The notes beneath the pieces are model-generated. The model searched no databases. It had not been told where the DNA came from and worked only from the letters and a program-made list of their open reading frames with translations. The translations under genes and the position numbers were made by a program. A stretch of DNA of 35,045 nucleotides. It comes from JAXMHB01 sp046346965. GTDB taxonomy: Bacteria; Pseudomonadota; Gammaproteobacteria; Xanthomonadales; SZUA-5. The stretch lies in the NCBI GenBank assembly GCA_046346965.1, contig JAXMHB010000026.1, forward strand, positions 1 through 35,045, given 5' to 3'. Shown in pieces: positions 1-7,100 of the stretch; position 1 is the first letter of the stretch, and each line of letters starts with the position of its first letter.

Positions 1-483
1 CGCGTCAGCACCCCGCCCTCGCGCACTTCCTCCAAGGTGCGATTGCCGGCGGCGTCCAAGGTCCAACGCGTGTCGCTCTGGCCGTCGTGACTGCGCACCA
101 GGCGATCGGCGGCGTCGTACTCGAAATCGGTGGTCTCCGCCGCGCTGCCGGCGTGCTCGATGACCTGCTGTATTCGATTGCCGTTGGCGTTGTGCGTGTA
201 GCCGATGCTCAACGTCGGCGTGCTGCCGATCCGGTGCGTGATTGAGGCGATCCGGCCGGCGTCGTCGTAGCCATAGTCGGTGACCAAACCGCCCTGCCCC
301 GTCCGCCCGCGCAACTGGCTGGCCGTGTCATAGGCATAGGTGGTGGCGCCCACGCCGGGCGCGGAGACACTCGTGAGGCGGTTTGCGGCGTCGTAGCCGT
401 AGAGCGTTACGTCGCCCACGGCATCGGTCAGCGTGAGGCGATTGCCTGGCGGGTCGTAGCTGTAGGCGAGTTGGGCGTTGTCG
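1..483 (-). repeat. Rhs-core repeat, copy A
   Basis: This stretch matches 5857-6339 of the main rhs gene base for base in length, with scattered substitutions. It also matches 2548-3029 of cassette 2, which is one base shorter. It encodes the YD-repeat segment from DNAQLAYSYD to GVLTR. The copy probably extends past the left edge. Together the three copies form a recombination substrate. Confidence 0.9.
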
Positions 484-584
484 GCCCGACTGACAATCGG
501 GGCGGAGGAGCAAGCAACGAGCACGCAACTCGCCAGCGCCAGCAGGGTGGCGAGGAAGTAAGCAGTGCGCGGGACGGTCGGCAT
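1..584 (-). CDS. Mini-Rhs lipoprotein, cassette 1 (3' end outside window)
   Basis: An open frame runs from an ATG at 584-582 to the left edge (194 codons visible) without a stop. It opens with a lipoprotein signal peptide: a hydrophobic stretch with LATLLALASC and then lipobox LVAC, Cys at about residue 25. The mature part starts with DNAQLAYSYDP and continues as YD repeats nearly identical to the last part of the large Rhs protein at 5857-6339. So this is a short Rhs shell fragment with its own export and lipidation signal, not a fragment lacking a start. By analogy with cassette 2 a variable toxin domain should follow beyond base 1. No strong Shine-Dalgarno is seen; TAGACT sits six bases before the ATG. 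The toxin type is unknown because it lies outside the window. Confidence 0.75.
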   Translation of the reverse strand, partial: MPTVPRTAYFLATLLALASCVLVACSSAPIVSRADNAQLAYSYDPPGNRLTLTDAVGDVTLYGYDAANRLTSVSAPGVGATTYAYDTASQLRGRTGQGGLVTDYGYDDAGRIASITHRIGSTPTLSIGYTHNANGNRIQQVIEHAGSAAETTDFEYDAADRLVRSHDGQSDTRWTLDAAGNRTLEEVREGGVLT

Positions 585-660
585 CGGCGCAGTCTAGAAC
601 TGGGAGGGGAACTAGGACACGTGGGAATCACGACCGTGGGAACCAAGGCACGCGTCGCTC

Positions 661-678
661 TGTAGGAAAATTCCGACA
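661..678. promoter_or_regulatory. Imperfect inverted repeat upstream of cassette 1
   Basis: TGTAGGAA and TTCCGACA flank a central AA, forming 8-base arms with one mismatch. The half-site AATTCCGACAG recurs as a direct repeat at 669-679 and 692-702. It lies 77-94 bases upstream of the cassette 1 ATG. It could be an operator or a remnant of a mobile-element end; nothing decides between them. Confidence 0.3.
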
Positions 679-719
679 GCACGTCACGACGAATTCCGAC
701 AGACAGCGCCTAGCTCGCG

Positions 720-753
720 ATCATGCGCGCCATGAGGCAAGCCCGCGCCTACA
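720..753 (-). repeat. Possible REP-like palindrome remnant
   Basis: On the minus strand this reads TGTAGGCGCGGGCTTGCC and then a GCGCGC arm that can pair with the first GCGCG. It resembles the GTAGGAGCGGGCTTGCC type of extragenic palindrome known from pseudomonads and relatives. Only one imperfect copy is present, so the call is weak. Confidence 0.25.
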
Positions 754-816
754 CCGTTGCCGGGGGCCAGCACGGCCGGTACCGGTGTGCCACACGCCGC
801 GTGCGGCGGGAATACA

Positions 817-830
817 TGTCCTCGTTCTTG
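817..830 (-). repeat. 14-base motif shared by both cassette 5' flanks, copy 1
   Basis: TGTCCTCGTTCTTG (plus strand) occurs here, between the HEAT-like gene and cassette 1. It occurs again at 3257-3270, between the lipoprotein gene and cassette 2. The flanking bases do not match. It may be a remnant of a shared cassette leader or a recombination site. Confidence 0.35.
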
Positions 831-853
831 TTCGCGTCCCATCCACGCTCCTG

Positions 854-1204
854 TCAAAACTTCCCAAGAACACGACCCGCATCCGCTCCAAACTCCGGAT
901 TATCTCGGATTCTAACCAAGGCCGCTACTGCTTCAGGGAGGGGCATGTTTCGTTCGATCGCGAAGAACGCATTATGGCGGGTATCTTCATCTTCATTTGA
1001 ATCCAGGACGAGCCTCGTCGCCACATCAAGCGCGCCAGGAACACCAACAAAACCTGCCGAAGCACGAGCCGCGTGCGATCGTACATCTAGGTCGTCATCG
1101 CTTTGAATTATTCTTGAGATCATTCGAACTGCCGACTCTCGGTCTGGCTGAAGTTCATTGACTTCAAGAATCTTTAAAGCATAGATTCTCGCGAGATCAT
1201 ACAC
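854..1204 (-). CDS. HEAT-like repeat protein, possible immunity or accessory protein
   Basis: This encodes a 116-aa helical protein. It contains paired helices typical of HEAT/ARM-like repeats, with DDDLDVRSHAARASAGF followed about 30 residues later by EDEDTRHNAFFAIERN. No signal peptide or membrane segment is seen, so it is probably cytoplasmic. I place the start at GTG 1204-1202 because AGGGGA lies seven bases upstream. A TTG at 1258 in the same frame would add 18 residues but has no comparable Shine-Dalgarno. It sits between the toxin/immunity ORF and cassette 1, where orphan immunity genes are usually found. Helical-repeat proteins occur among immunity proteins of polymorphic toxins, but no specific family is recognised, so the immunity role is inference from position. 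Confidence 0.6.
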   Translation of the reverse strand: MYDLARIYALKILEVNELQPDRESAVRMISRIIQSDDDLDVRSHAARASAGFVGVPGALDVATRLVLDSNEDEDTRHNAFFAIERNMPLPEAVAALVRIRDNPEFGADAGRVLGKF

Positions 1205-1211
1205 CGATAGG

Positions 1212-1217
1212 TCCCCT
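1212..1217 (-). promoter_or_regulatory. Ribosome binding site deciding the start of the HEAT-like gene
   Basis: AGGGGA on the minus strand sits seven bases before GTG 1204. It favours that start over the upstream in-frame TTG at 1258. Confidence 0.55.
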
Positions 1218-1367
1218 GCAATCTGTATGTTGAAGTAACCAACACGCGCGTCTTTCAATACGGAGAGCCTACGGAGGCAATCATTTCTCCCAGGAACTTC
1301 TTGGCCAATTGCCGTCGCGCGCCTCGGGCAATGTAAGCCGCTCTTTCAGCTCCTTCACACGTTTGTT

Positions 1368-1907
1368 CTAGAGCCGGGGTAATGGAGCCGTCGGCACATC
1401 TGCCCCTGAACCGCGACACCGACGAAACGCCTCCCGCAACCAAGCCCCCAGTCTAGCTGCGTCGATATCGACCGGCAACAGTATATGTTGTGACTTGTCG
1501 ATTCCCTCACCAGTAAAGCGCTTGCCGCGGTCGTTAAACCTGGGTGTAAGCTCGATCCGGCCATGCTCACATTCCACTCCGACGCTTCTTCTCCAGCGAT
1601 ATATTGCTGAACTCGACTTGTATCCATATATCGCCATTACCTCAGTCTCCCATTTGGTTGACGCTGTCTTGAGTCGATCAGCATCAAAGAGGTCCCCGCG
1701 CTTGTCGCGAGTATCTAGCACTCTACTCATCGCTAAGCAGCGCCCTGTCAGTTCACCGAGCTCTTGATCTGACGCACCTGGAGGGAGAAACCCACTCGCA
1801 CCCTCCGGGTCTGGAACAACGCGCCCAAATCCCGATAGCGTCACAATATAGAAAAAATCGCCGTAAAAGGAGGCACTGGCTGATTGACGATTCAAGTCGA
1901 ATTTCAT
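1368..1907 (-). other. CdiI-like immunity module with possible internal ATG start
   Basis: Met384 (ATG 1907-1905) stands where an independent CdiI-like protein of 179 aa would begin. Upstream there is only a weak purine stretch (GGGA about 10 bases before the ATG). If this start is used, immunity is made alone even when the upstream part is out of frame. The family assignment rests on recalled motif pattern, not on a search. Confidence 0.5.
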
Positions 1908-3056
1908 TGCGGTCGGTCCCGTTGTCGAGAGGCCCAGTTCAATATTGTTCGAGCGAGCATCTTCGTGCACTCTATGCAGCTCTAGCCATTGTTGACGCGT
2001 GGTCGATCTAGGAATGGGAAGATCCATCACACGACGATCGATGTCCGAGCCGCGAAGTAAACTCCCATCTGGCAACTCGATTTCTCTAACGTTGGCGATG
2101 TCGTCGAGATATCGCCTCAAAGAAATTGCAACCCTCGACGGAGTCCTCATTCTAGACGGTGTGGATGTGTCGAGAGTCTTCGCACTCGTTGCAGTTCGAG
2201 TGTCCGCGTCAAAGAAGTCAAACGTCTCGGTGTTCGGTAGAAGGCGGTTCTCGCGGCTCTGCTGGCCGGCGCGATAGTCTTCCCAGGCATAGCCTTGTTT
2301 TCTGATTCCCGCACCATAAGGAATCGCAACGTTTTCGTGGATCACTTCGATGCCCCGAGGCCCCGCGCCGCGCCGCGCCGCGCCGCGCTCAAAATCTGCT
2401 AGATCATTCGCGATTTCTACATCGAAGTTGTTCGGACGAAGAACTAATCGTCCTGATGTGCCCTCCGTGACTTCACCGGTCGCCAATGCACGTCCCGGCG
2501 TCGCCGAGCGCAGACGGTCGCGCACGTCCACCGTGTACGCGGTGCGCCGCGTCAGCACGCCGCCTTCGCGCACTTCCTCCAGCGTGCGATTGCCTGCCGC
2601 GTCCAGCGTCCAGCGCGTATCGCTCTGGCCATCGTGGCTGCGCACCAGGCGATCGGCGGCGTCGTACTCGAAATCGGTGGTCTCCGCCGCGCTGCCGGCG
2701 TGCTCGATGACCTGCTGTATTCGATTGCCGTTGGCGTTGTGCGTGTAGCCGATGCTCAGCGTCGGCGTGCTGCCGATCAAGTGCGTGATTGAGGCGATGC
2801 GGCCGGCGTCGTCGTAGCCGTAATCGGTAACCAAACCGCCCTGCCCCGTGCGACCGCGCAGCTGACTGGCCCTGTCATAGGCGTAGGTGGTGGCGCCCAC
2901 GCCGGGCGCGGAGACACTCGTGACGCGGTTGGCGGCATCGTAGCCGTACTGCGTCACCTCGCCCGCGGCATCGGTCAGCGTGAGGCGATGCCTTGCGGAT
3001 CGTAGGTGTAGGCGAGTTGGGCGTTGTCGGCGCAACACGCGGGGATTGACGCACAA
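1368..3056 (-). CDS. Rhs fragment, CDI-type nuclease toxin and CdiI-like immunity fused in one frame (cassette 2 body)
   Basis: This is a 562-codon open frame. Residues about 25-187 are Rhs YD repeats matching the main rhs gene. Residues about 190-235 are a low-complexity junction. Residues about 236-380 resemble the PD-(D/E)XK-like C-terminal nuclease of CDI toxins (the group including CdiA-CT of E. coli EC869 and related tRNases). Candidate catalytic residues are E259 in YAWEDY, D280 and D283 in ETFDFFD, and K293 in SAKTLDT; a TTRQQW motif follows. Residues about 384-547, from MKFDLNRQ through DFFYIVTLSGFGRVVPD, WETEVMAIYGYK and LGAWLREAFRRC, resemble a complete CdiI-type immunity protein (the DUF1436/CdiI group as I remember it). 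Toxin and immunity are normally separate genes; here no stop divides them. The Rhs core end with DPxG is missing. A frameshift near 2989 separates this frame from its signal peptide, so the ATG at 3056 is probably not a natural start. Confidence 0.7.
   Translation of the reverse strand: MCVNPRVLRRQRPTRLHLRSARHRLTLTDAAGEVTQYGYDAANRVTSVSAPGVGATTYAYDRASQLRGRTGQGGLVTDYGYDDAGRIASITHLIGSTPTLSIGYTHNANGNRIQQVIEHAGSAAETTDFEYDAADRLVRSHDGQSDTRWTLDAAGNRTLEEVREGGVLTRRTAYTVDVRDRLRSATPGRALATGEVTEGTSGRLVLRPNNFDVEIANDLADFERGAARRGAGPRGIEVIHENVAIPYGAGIRKQGYAWEDYRAGQQSRENRLLPNTETFDFFDADTRTATSAKTLDTSTPSRMRTPSRVAISLRRYLDDIANVREIELPDGSLLRGSDIDRRVMDLPIPRSTTRQQWLELHRVHEDARSNNIELGLSTTGPTAMKFDLNRQSASASFYGDFFYIVTLSGFGRVVPDPEGASGFLPPGASDQELGELTGRCLAMSRVLDTRDKRGDLFDADRLKTASTKWETEVMAIYGYKSSSAIYRWRRSVGVECEHGRIELTPRFNDRGKRFTGEGIDKSQHILLPVDIDAARLGAWLREAFRRCRGSGADVPTAPLPRL
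2365..2389. repeat. Pentanucleotide tandem repeat at the shell-toxin junction
   Basis: Four perfect GCGCC units are followed by GCGCT. They encode the ERGAARRGAG stretch around residue 226 of the 562-codon frame, between the Rhs part and the nuclease domain. Five is not a multiple of three, so gain or loss of one unit would take the toxin out of frame. That makes it a candidate phase-variation tract. Confidence 0.6.
2496..3029 (-). repeat. Rhs-core repeat, copy B
   Basis: This is homologous to 5805-6339 of the main rhs gene and, in part, to 1-483. It is one base shorter than the other copies because of a missing T at about 2989. Homology to the main gene stops at LRSATP (base 2496), where the variable junction and toxin begin. 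Confidence 0.9.
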
Positions 3057-3130
3057 GCCAATAGCACGGAGCTTGCCAAGGCAAGCAACGTGGCTAGCAG
3101 CGGGCGGGCGCAGAGAGTGCTATGGGGCAT
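2975..3130 (-). pseudogene. Detached lipoprotein signal peptide of cassette 2, frameshifted from its body
   Basis: From ATG 3130-3128 the frame gives a lipoprotein signal peptide: hydrophobic LLATLLALASSVLLAC with the lipidated Cys in LLAC. It continues with DNAQLAYTYDPQG and then ends at a stop (2975) after IASR. In cassette 1 and in the main rhs gene the same site reads GGCAATCGCCTC (G-N-R-L); here it is GGCATCGCCTC, one base short. Restoring the base joins this leader to the 562-codon frame and gives a lipoprotein of 587 aa (3130-1368). The signal peptide and leader resemble those of cassette 1 (TAGACT just before the start, LLATLLALAS), so both cassettes share one origin. The change could be a real inactivating deletion or a sequencing error. 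Confidence 0.7.
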
Positions 3131-3256
3131 CGGTGTCTGGAGTCTAAGCCCCGGAATGAACTTTTGCGTCGCCTGTTGCGCTTCGTGAAATGATCGCGGC
3201 AGAACCATGGTTACCCGCTTCACTCTCCAAGTAGAGGTTCCACGACAAGTGCCGCC

Positions 3257-3270
3257 TGTCCTCGTTCTTG
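3257..3270 (-). repeat. 14-base motif shared by both cassette 5' flanks, copy 2
   Basis: This is identical to 817-830. It lies in the 284-base gap (3131-3414) between the lipoprotein gene and cassette 2. I see no convincing gene in this gap. A TTGACA at 3405-3410 (minus strand) lacks a matching -10. Confidence 0.35.
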
Positions 3271-3414
3271 CCGCTCGTTCTGGCCGCGAACTTCGAAATT
3301 TGTGAGCCACGTCACTTAAACCGACCGCCAAACTTGTCCATGACCCAAATCTCGCGTGTCCCGATTCGCCGTCGCCGTTTTCCGTCCAGTTAATGGCTTG
3401 TGGTTGTCAAAAGA

Positions 3415-4161
3415 TCAATCGCACTTTGGGTGCGCATCATCTCCTATCCACACAATCGTGGAATATCCATTCTTGGAGCATTGAGCCGGACGGGTCCTTT
3501 CTTGTCCAGAAATCAGGTCAGCCTGAACCAGGACGCAATCCGGATCGCAGACGATCCATGCTAGCGACTTGCCATCGGGCCTGAGCTGCGCCGAACCATG
3601 GAAGGCAGCGTCGACGGACGATGTGATTTGCTTGAGCAGTCGGATTCTATAGACCTCGCCCTGCACTTCGATCTGCCACACTGAATCACGCTTTTCGTCA
3701 TTCACTTCGCGGGCGGTTGTCAGTATAAATTCTGAGTCGCCATTCCAATACCCAATAGCCGGCTCATTCTGCGAGAGCTCTTCCGTGTCGCAATTTCCGC
3801 AGTTGATCTCGCGCCCGTCCTCGGTAACAAATATCCTCAGTCTCATTCCCATTGTTCTTTCGCGATTCGTGTTGTTCGCATAGATGGCCAATATTTTCTT
3901 TGAATGAGAATAGTAGGACGCGAAACGCAAGTCCCTTGCCCAAGAAGGTCCGTTCAGAAAACCTTGCACAAAACACTCCCGGGTCGCGCCGTTACACATT
4001 TCCTTATATCTGCGGGATGAGTTACCCCCTTCCCAATCCAGGGGATTTTCGGTAATATGGGTATGCTCAATAAAAGCACCAATCATTTCATCTTGGGAAT
4101 AATTCCGCCGACAAGACGCCAACAATAGGACGAATAGCACTAGGCACCAATACCTATTCAC
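3415..4161 (-). CDS. Lipoprotein, candidate immunity protein for the large Rhs toxin
   Basis: This encodes a 248-aa protein starting NRYWCLVLFVLLLASC: a charged start, a hydrophobic core and lipobox LASC with the lipidated Cys at residue 17. It is probably an outer-membrane or periplasmic lipoprotein. I chose GTG 4161-4159 because it gives a GTGA overlap with the rhs stop, as at the two other junctions of this operon; a GTG at 4170 would add three residues. The mature part has beta-rich segments with YWNGDSEFILTT and SLAWIVCDPDC, like fragments of a WD40/TolB-like fold, and several cysteines. I recognise no family. It lies directly after a variable toxin C-terminus and is lower in GC than its neighbours (for example 40 percent at 3841-3900), as expected of an immunity gene acquired with its toxin. 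A lipoprotein immunity would fit a toxin acting on the envelope. Confidence 0.75.
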   Translation of the reverse strand: MNRYWCLVLFVLLLASCRRNYSQDEMIGAFIEHTHITENPLDWEGGNSSRRYKEMCNGATRECFVQGFLNGPSWARDLRFASYYSHSKKILAIYANNTNRERTMGMRLRIFVTEDGREINCGNCDTEELSQNEPAIGYWNGDSEFILTTAREVNDEKRDSVWQIEVQGEVYRIRLLKQITSSVDAAFHGSAQLRPDGKSLAWIVCDPDCVLVQADLISGQERTRPAQCSKNGYSTIVWIGDDAHPKCD

Positions 4162-7100
4162 TTTCCACACCCACGATTATCACACGCCGCGATTTCGCTC
4201 ATATATTCCACTACGTTTTTTCGGACAGTCTCCCACTTTGCATCAGGCGCATAAACACTTCTTTCAAGTTGGACTCCTTCCGGAAGGCTTTCCTTCCAGA
4301 AGTTATTAAGTTGTCTTTGCTCATGCCCGGCCGTCCCGCCAAAAACTCCTGTTTCGGCCGCCTCTGGAGACAATAGCACAACGCCCTGCGAGCTTTCTGC
4401 TTCGGTAATGACGCCCTGGGCGCGCTTCTTAATGGCAAGCCCTAACCGTCGCTCCGCTTCAATCATGACTGTGCCTTGCGTATCGCTCGAAATTGGCTTG
4501 CTCGTTCCGTACGTTCCTCTATCGAGCTTCGATCTAGCATCGTTCAACGGCTCTTCGGTCATCTTGACCATGGATGCCGCGAACGCTTCAGCGCTTTCGT
4601 CACTCATCGAAACGCCACGCCGTTTCGCAAGTGCCTTCACTAAATCCTTTACGTACGCCCCATACAACTCAGGGCGCCGGACGATCATATCCGGATCGGT
4701 TCCATCCATCAGGTGCCCCGCGCCGGTACCGTATAGATTGTTCTCGTTCCCAATGCGGCGATGGGAGTAAGAATCGCCCAAGCCATGCGCCGCAATACCG
4801 GCAGCCTCATCAGATTTCGCTGACGTTAATGCACGCCGGCTCCGATTTGTGCCCGATACTGATCCGCCGCCGGTCAACTGGTGTATTCCGCGCTGCACAT
4901 TGTCGCGGCTGAGTTCATTGGGAACCCATTTTGTCTCCACTTGGGCCGAGCCGATGTACTGCTGACCCGGGCTAATTGGTTGTTTTAGATTGTATTCATT
5001 TAGTCCGTTGCTGCCGGTCACATTGGCGACCTGCTGATTGATGGCATCCAGGGAGCCAACTTCATCAGGAAGTTGCGCGTACAAGGCAATTTTCAGAGCG
5101 CGGTTTGTCTCATAGCCTGCAGCCTTTGCGGCCAAGAAAACGGTGTAATAGTGGCCACTCTCCGCATAGCGCCCATCCGGATCCACAAAAATCCCCGGAT
5201 TCCCATACCCGTACAGGTACTTGTTCAAGCTCGCCGGGTTGTTGTAATCGCCTTCCCAGGGGTCGATGGACAGGAAGCTGGCGCTGCCGGGGCGGTAGTA
5301 GCGGGCGACGGCTTGGTAGAGGTCGCCGCGTTCTTTTTGGTAGCCCGTGAATCCGAGTTTGCTGGTTTCGCCGCTTTCGCTGCGGGTTTTGCCCCAGATG
5401 TCGTATTGCGCGCGGCCGCTGATGGCGCCGTCGGTACGCAGCAGCGCCAGTGGGGTGTTCTGGCTGTCGGTCAGGTAGAGGCGCGATTCGCTGGCGCTGC
5501 TGGCGCCGATCAGGCCCGCGCCGCGGTGGTAGCGCGTCAGCCGGTTGCCGACGGCGTTGGTTTCTTCCAGCAGCGCGTTGCCGTCCCAGCGGTAGCGGCT
5601 GCCGCTGGCGCCGTCGCTGCGCGCGATGCGGCGGTCGGCGTCGTCGTAGCGGTTTTGGATGGCGGACTGGCCGGGCAGCGTCTGTTCGATCAGCCGATCG
5701 CGTGCGTCCCAGCGGTAGGTGGTAACGGCGCTGCCGGTGGTCTCGCTCAGCAGATTGCCGTTGGTGTCGTAGGCGTACTCGGTGGGCGGGCCGGTCGGCA
5801 GTTCCGGCGTGGCCGTGCGCAAACGGTCGCGCCCGTCCACCGTATACGCGGTGCGCCGCGTCAGCACGCCGCCTTCGCGCACTTCCTCCAAGGTGCGATT
5901 GCCTGCGGCGTCCAAGGTCCAGCGCGTATCGCTCTGGCCGTCGTGGCTGCGCACCAGGCGATCGGCCTCGTCGTACTCGAAATCGGTGGTCTCCGCCGCG
6001 CTGCCGGCGTGCTCGATGACCTGCTGTATTCGATTGCCGTTGGCGTTGTGCGTGTAGCCGATGCTCAGCGTCGGCGTGCTGCCGATTCGGTGCGTGATTG
6101 AGGCGATGCGGCCGGCGTCGTCGTAGCCGTACTCGGTGACCAAACCACCCTGCCCCGTGCGACCGCGCAGCTGACTGGCTGTGTCATAGGCGTAGGTGGT
6201 GGCGCCGACGCCGGGCGCGGAGACACTCGTGAGGCGGTTTGCGGCGTCGTAGCCGTAGAGCGTTACGTCGCCCACGGCATCGGTCAGCGTGAGGCGATTG
6301 CCTTGCGGATCGTAGCTGTAGGCGAGTTGGGCGTTGTCGCCATCGCGTTCCGCGATCAGGCGTTCCTGGCGGTCGTATGTCCGCGTGCGCGTCCAGGCTG
6401 GTTCGGACTGCGTCTCCGTGGTTTCCGTCAGCACCTTTCCGTTCGCGTCATAGGTGTAGCGGGTCTCGCGCCAACCGCCGGTTGTCGCAGTTCCGGTGAG
6501 GGTCCGGGCGGTGCGCCGGTTCAACTCATCGTAGCTGCTCAGGATCTCCGCGCCGTTCGGCGTTTCTTCGCGCGTCACATTGCCGTTGCCATCATAGGTC
6601 CAGCGCTGCGTGGCGCCGGCCTCCCAAGAACGACTGCTGCGCCGGTTCAACGCATCGAAACTTTGGGTGATCTCGTGGCTGCGCGCATTGCGGATCATCG
6701 TTCGATTACCGGCCCGGTCATAGCCATAGTGCGTCAACTGACCGAGCGGATTCCGAATATCGGTCAGGCGATCTGCGGCGTCGAAGGTGTAGCCCCACAC
6801 TTGCAAGAGCGGCCGGCGAGTTGACGTCTTGCGATTGGCGAGATCGTAGCCATATTCCGTCGGCTCACGCGCAGCATTGACTTCCAGAGTCAGCCGGCGA
6901 CGCACGTCATATTCATTGCGCCAGAGGCGACTCAACGCATCGGAGCGCGTAGCGATATCGCCGTCGGGTGTGTAGGTGTAGGTCTCGGAAATGCCCTCGG
7001 GGCGCAGCACGCGCGTACGACGGTTTGCTCCATCATATTCATAGCGCGTGATATGCCCATTGGCATCGGTTTCGCTGACCAGATTGCCTTGCTCATCATA

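Noticed and set aside
1255..1443. 62-codon minus-strand frame bridging the toxin/immunity ORF and the HEAT-like gene
   Set aside because: Its first half overlaps the immunity coding region out of frame, no Shine-Dalgarno is evident and no domain is recognised. It might be a remnant, but I cannot support it.
3405..3410. TTGACA as the -35 of a cassette 2 promoter
   Set aside because: No acceptable -10 lies 16-18 bases downstream.
1..6339. Rhs-core repeats as insertion sequences or a CRISPR array
   Set aside because: They are coding copies of one rhs segment, without transposase, terminal repeats or spacers.
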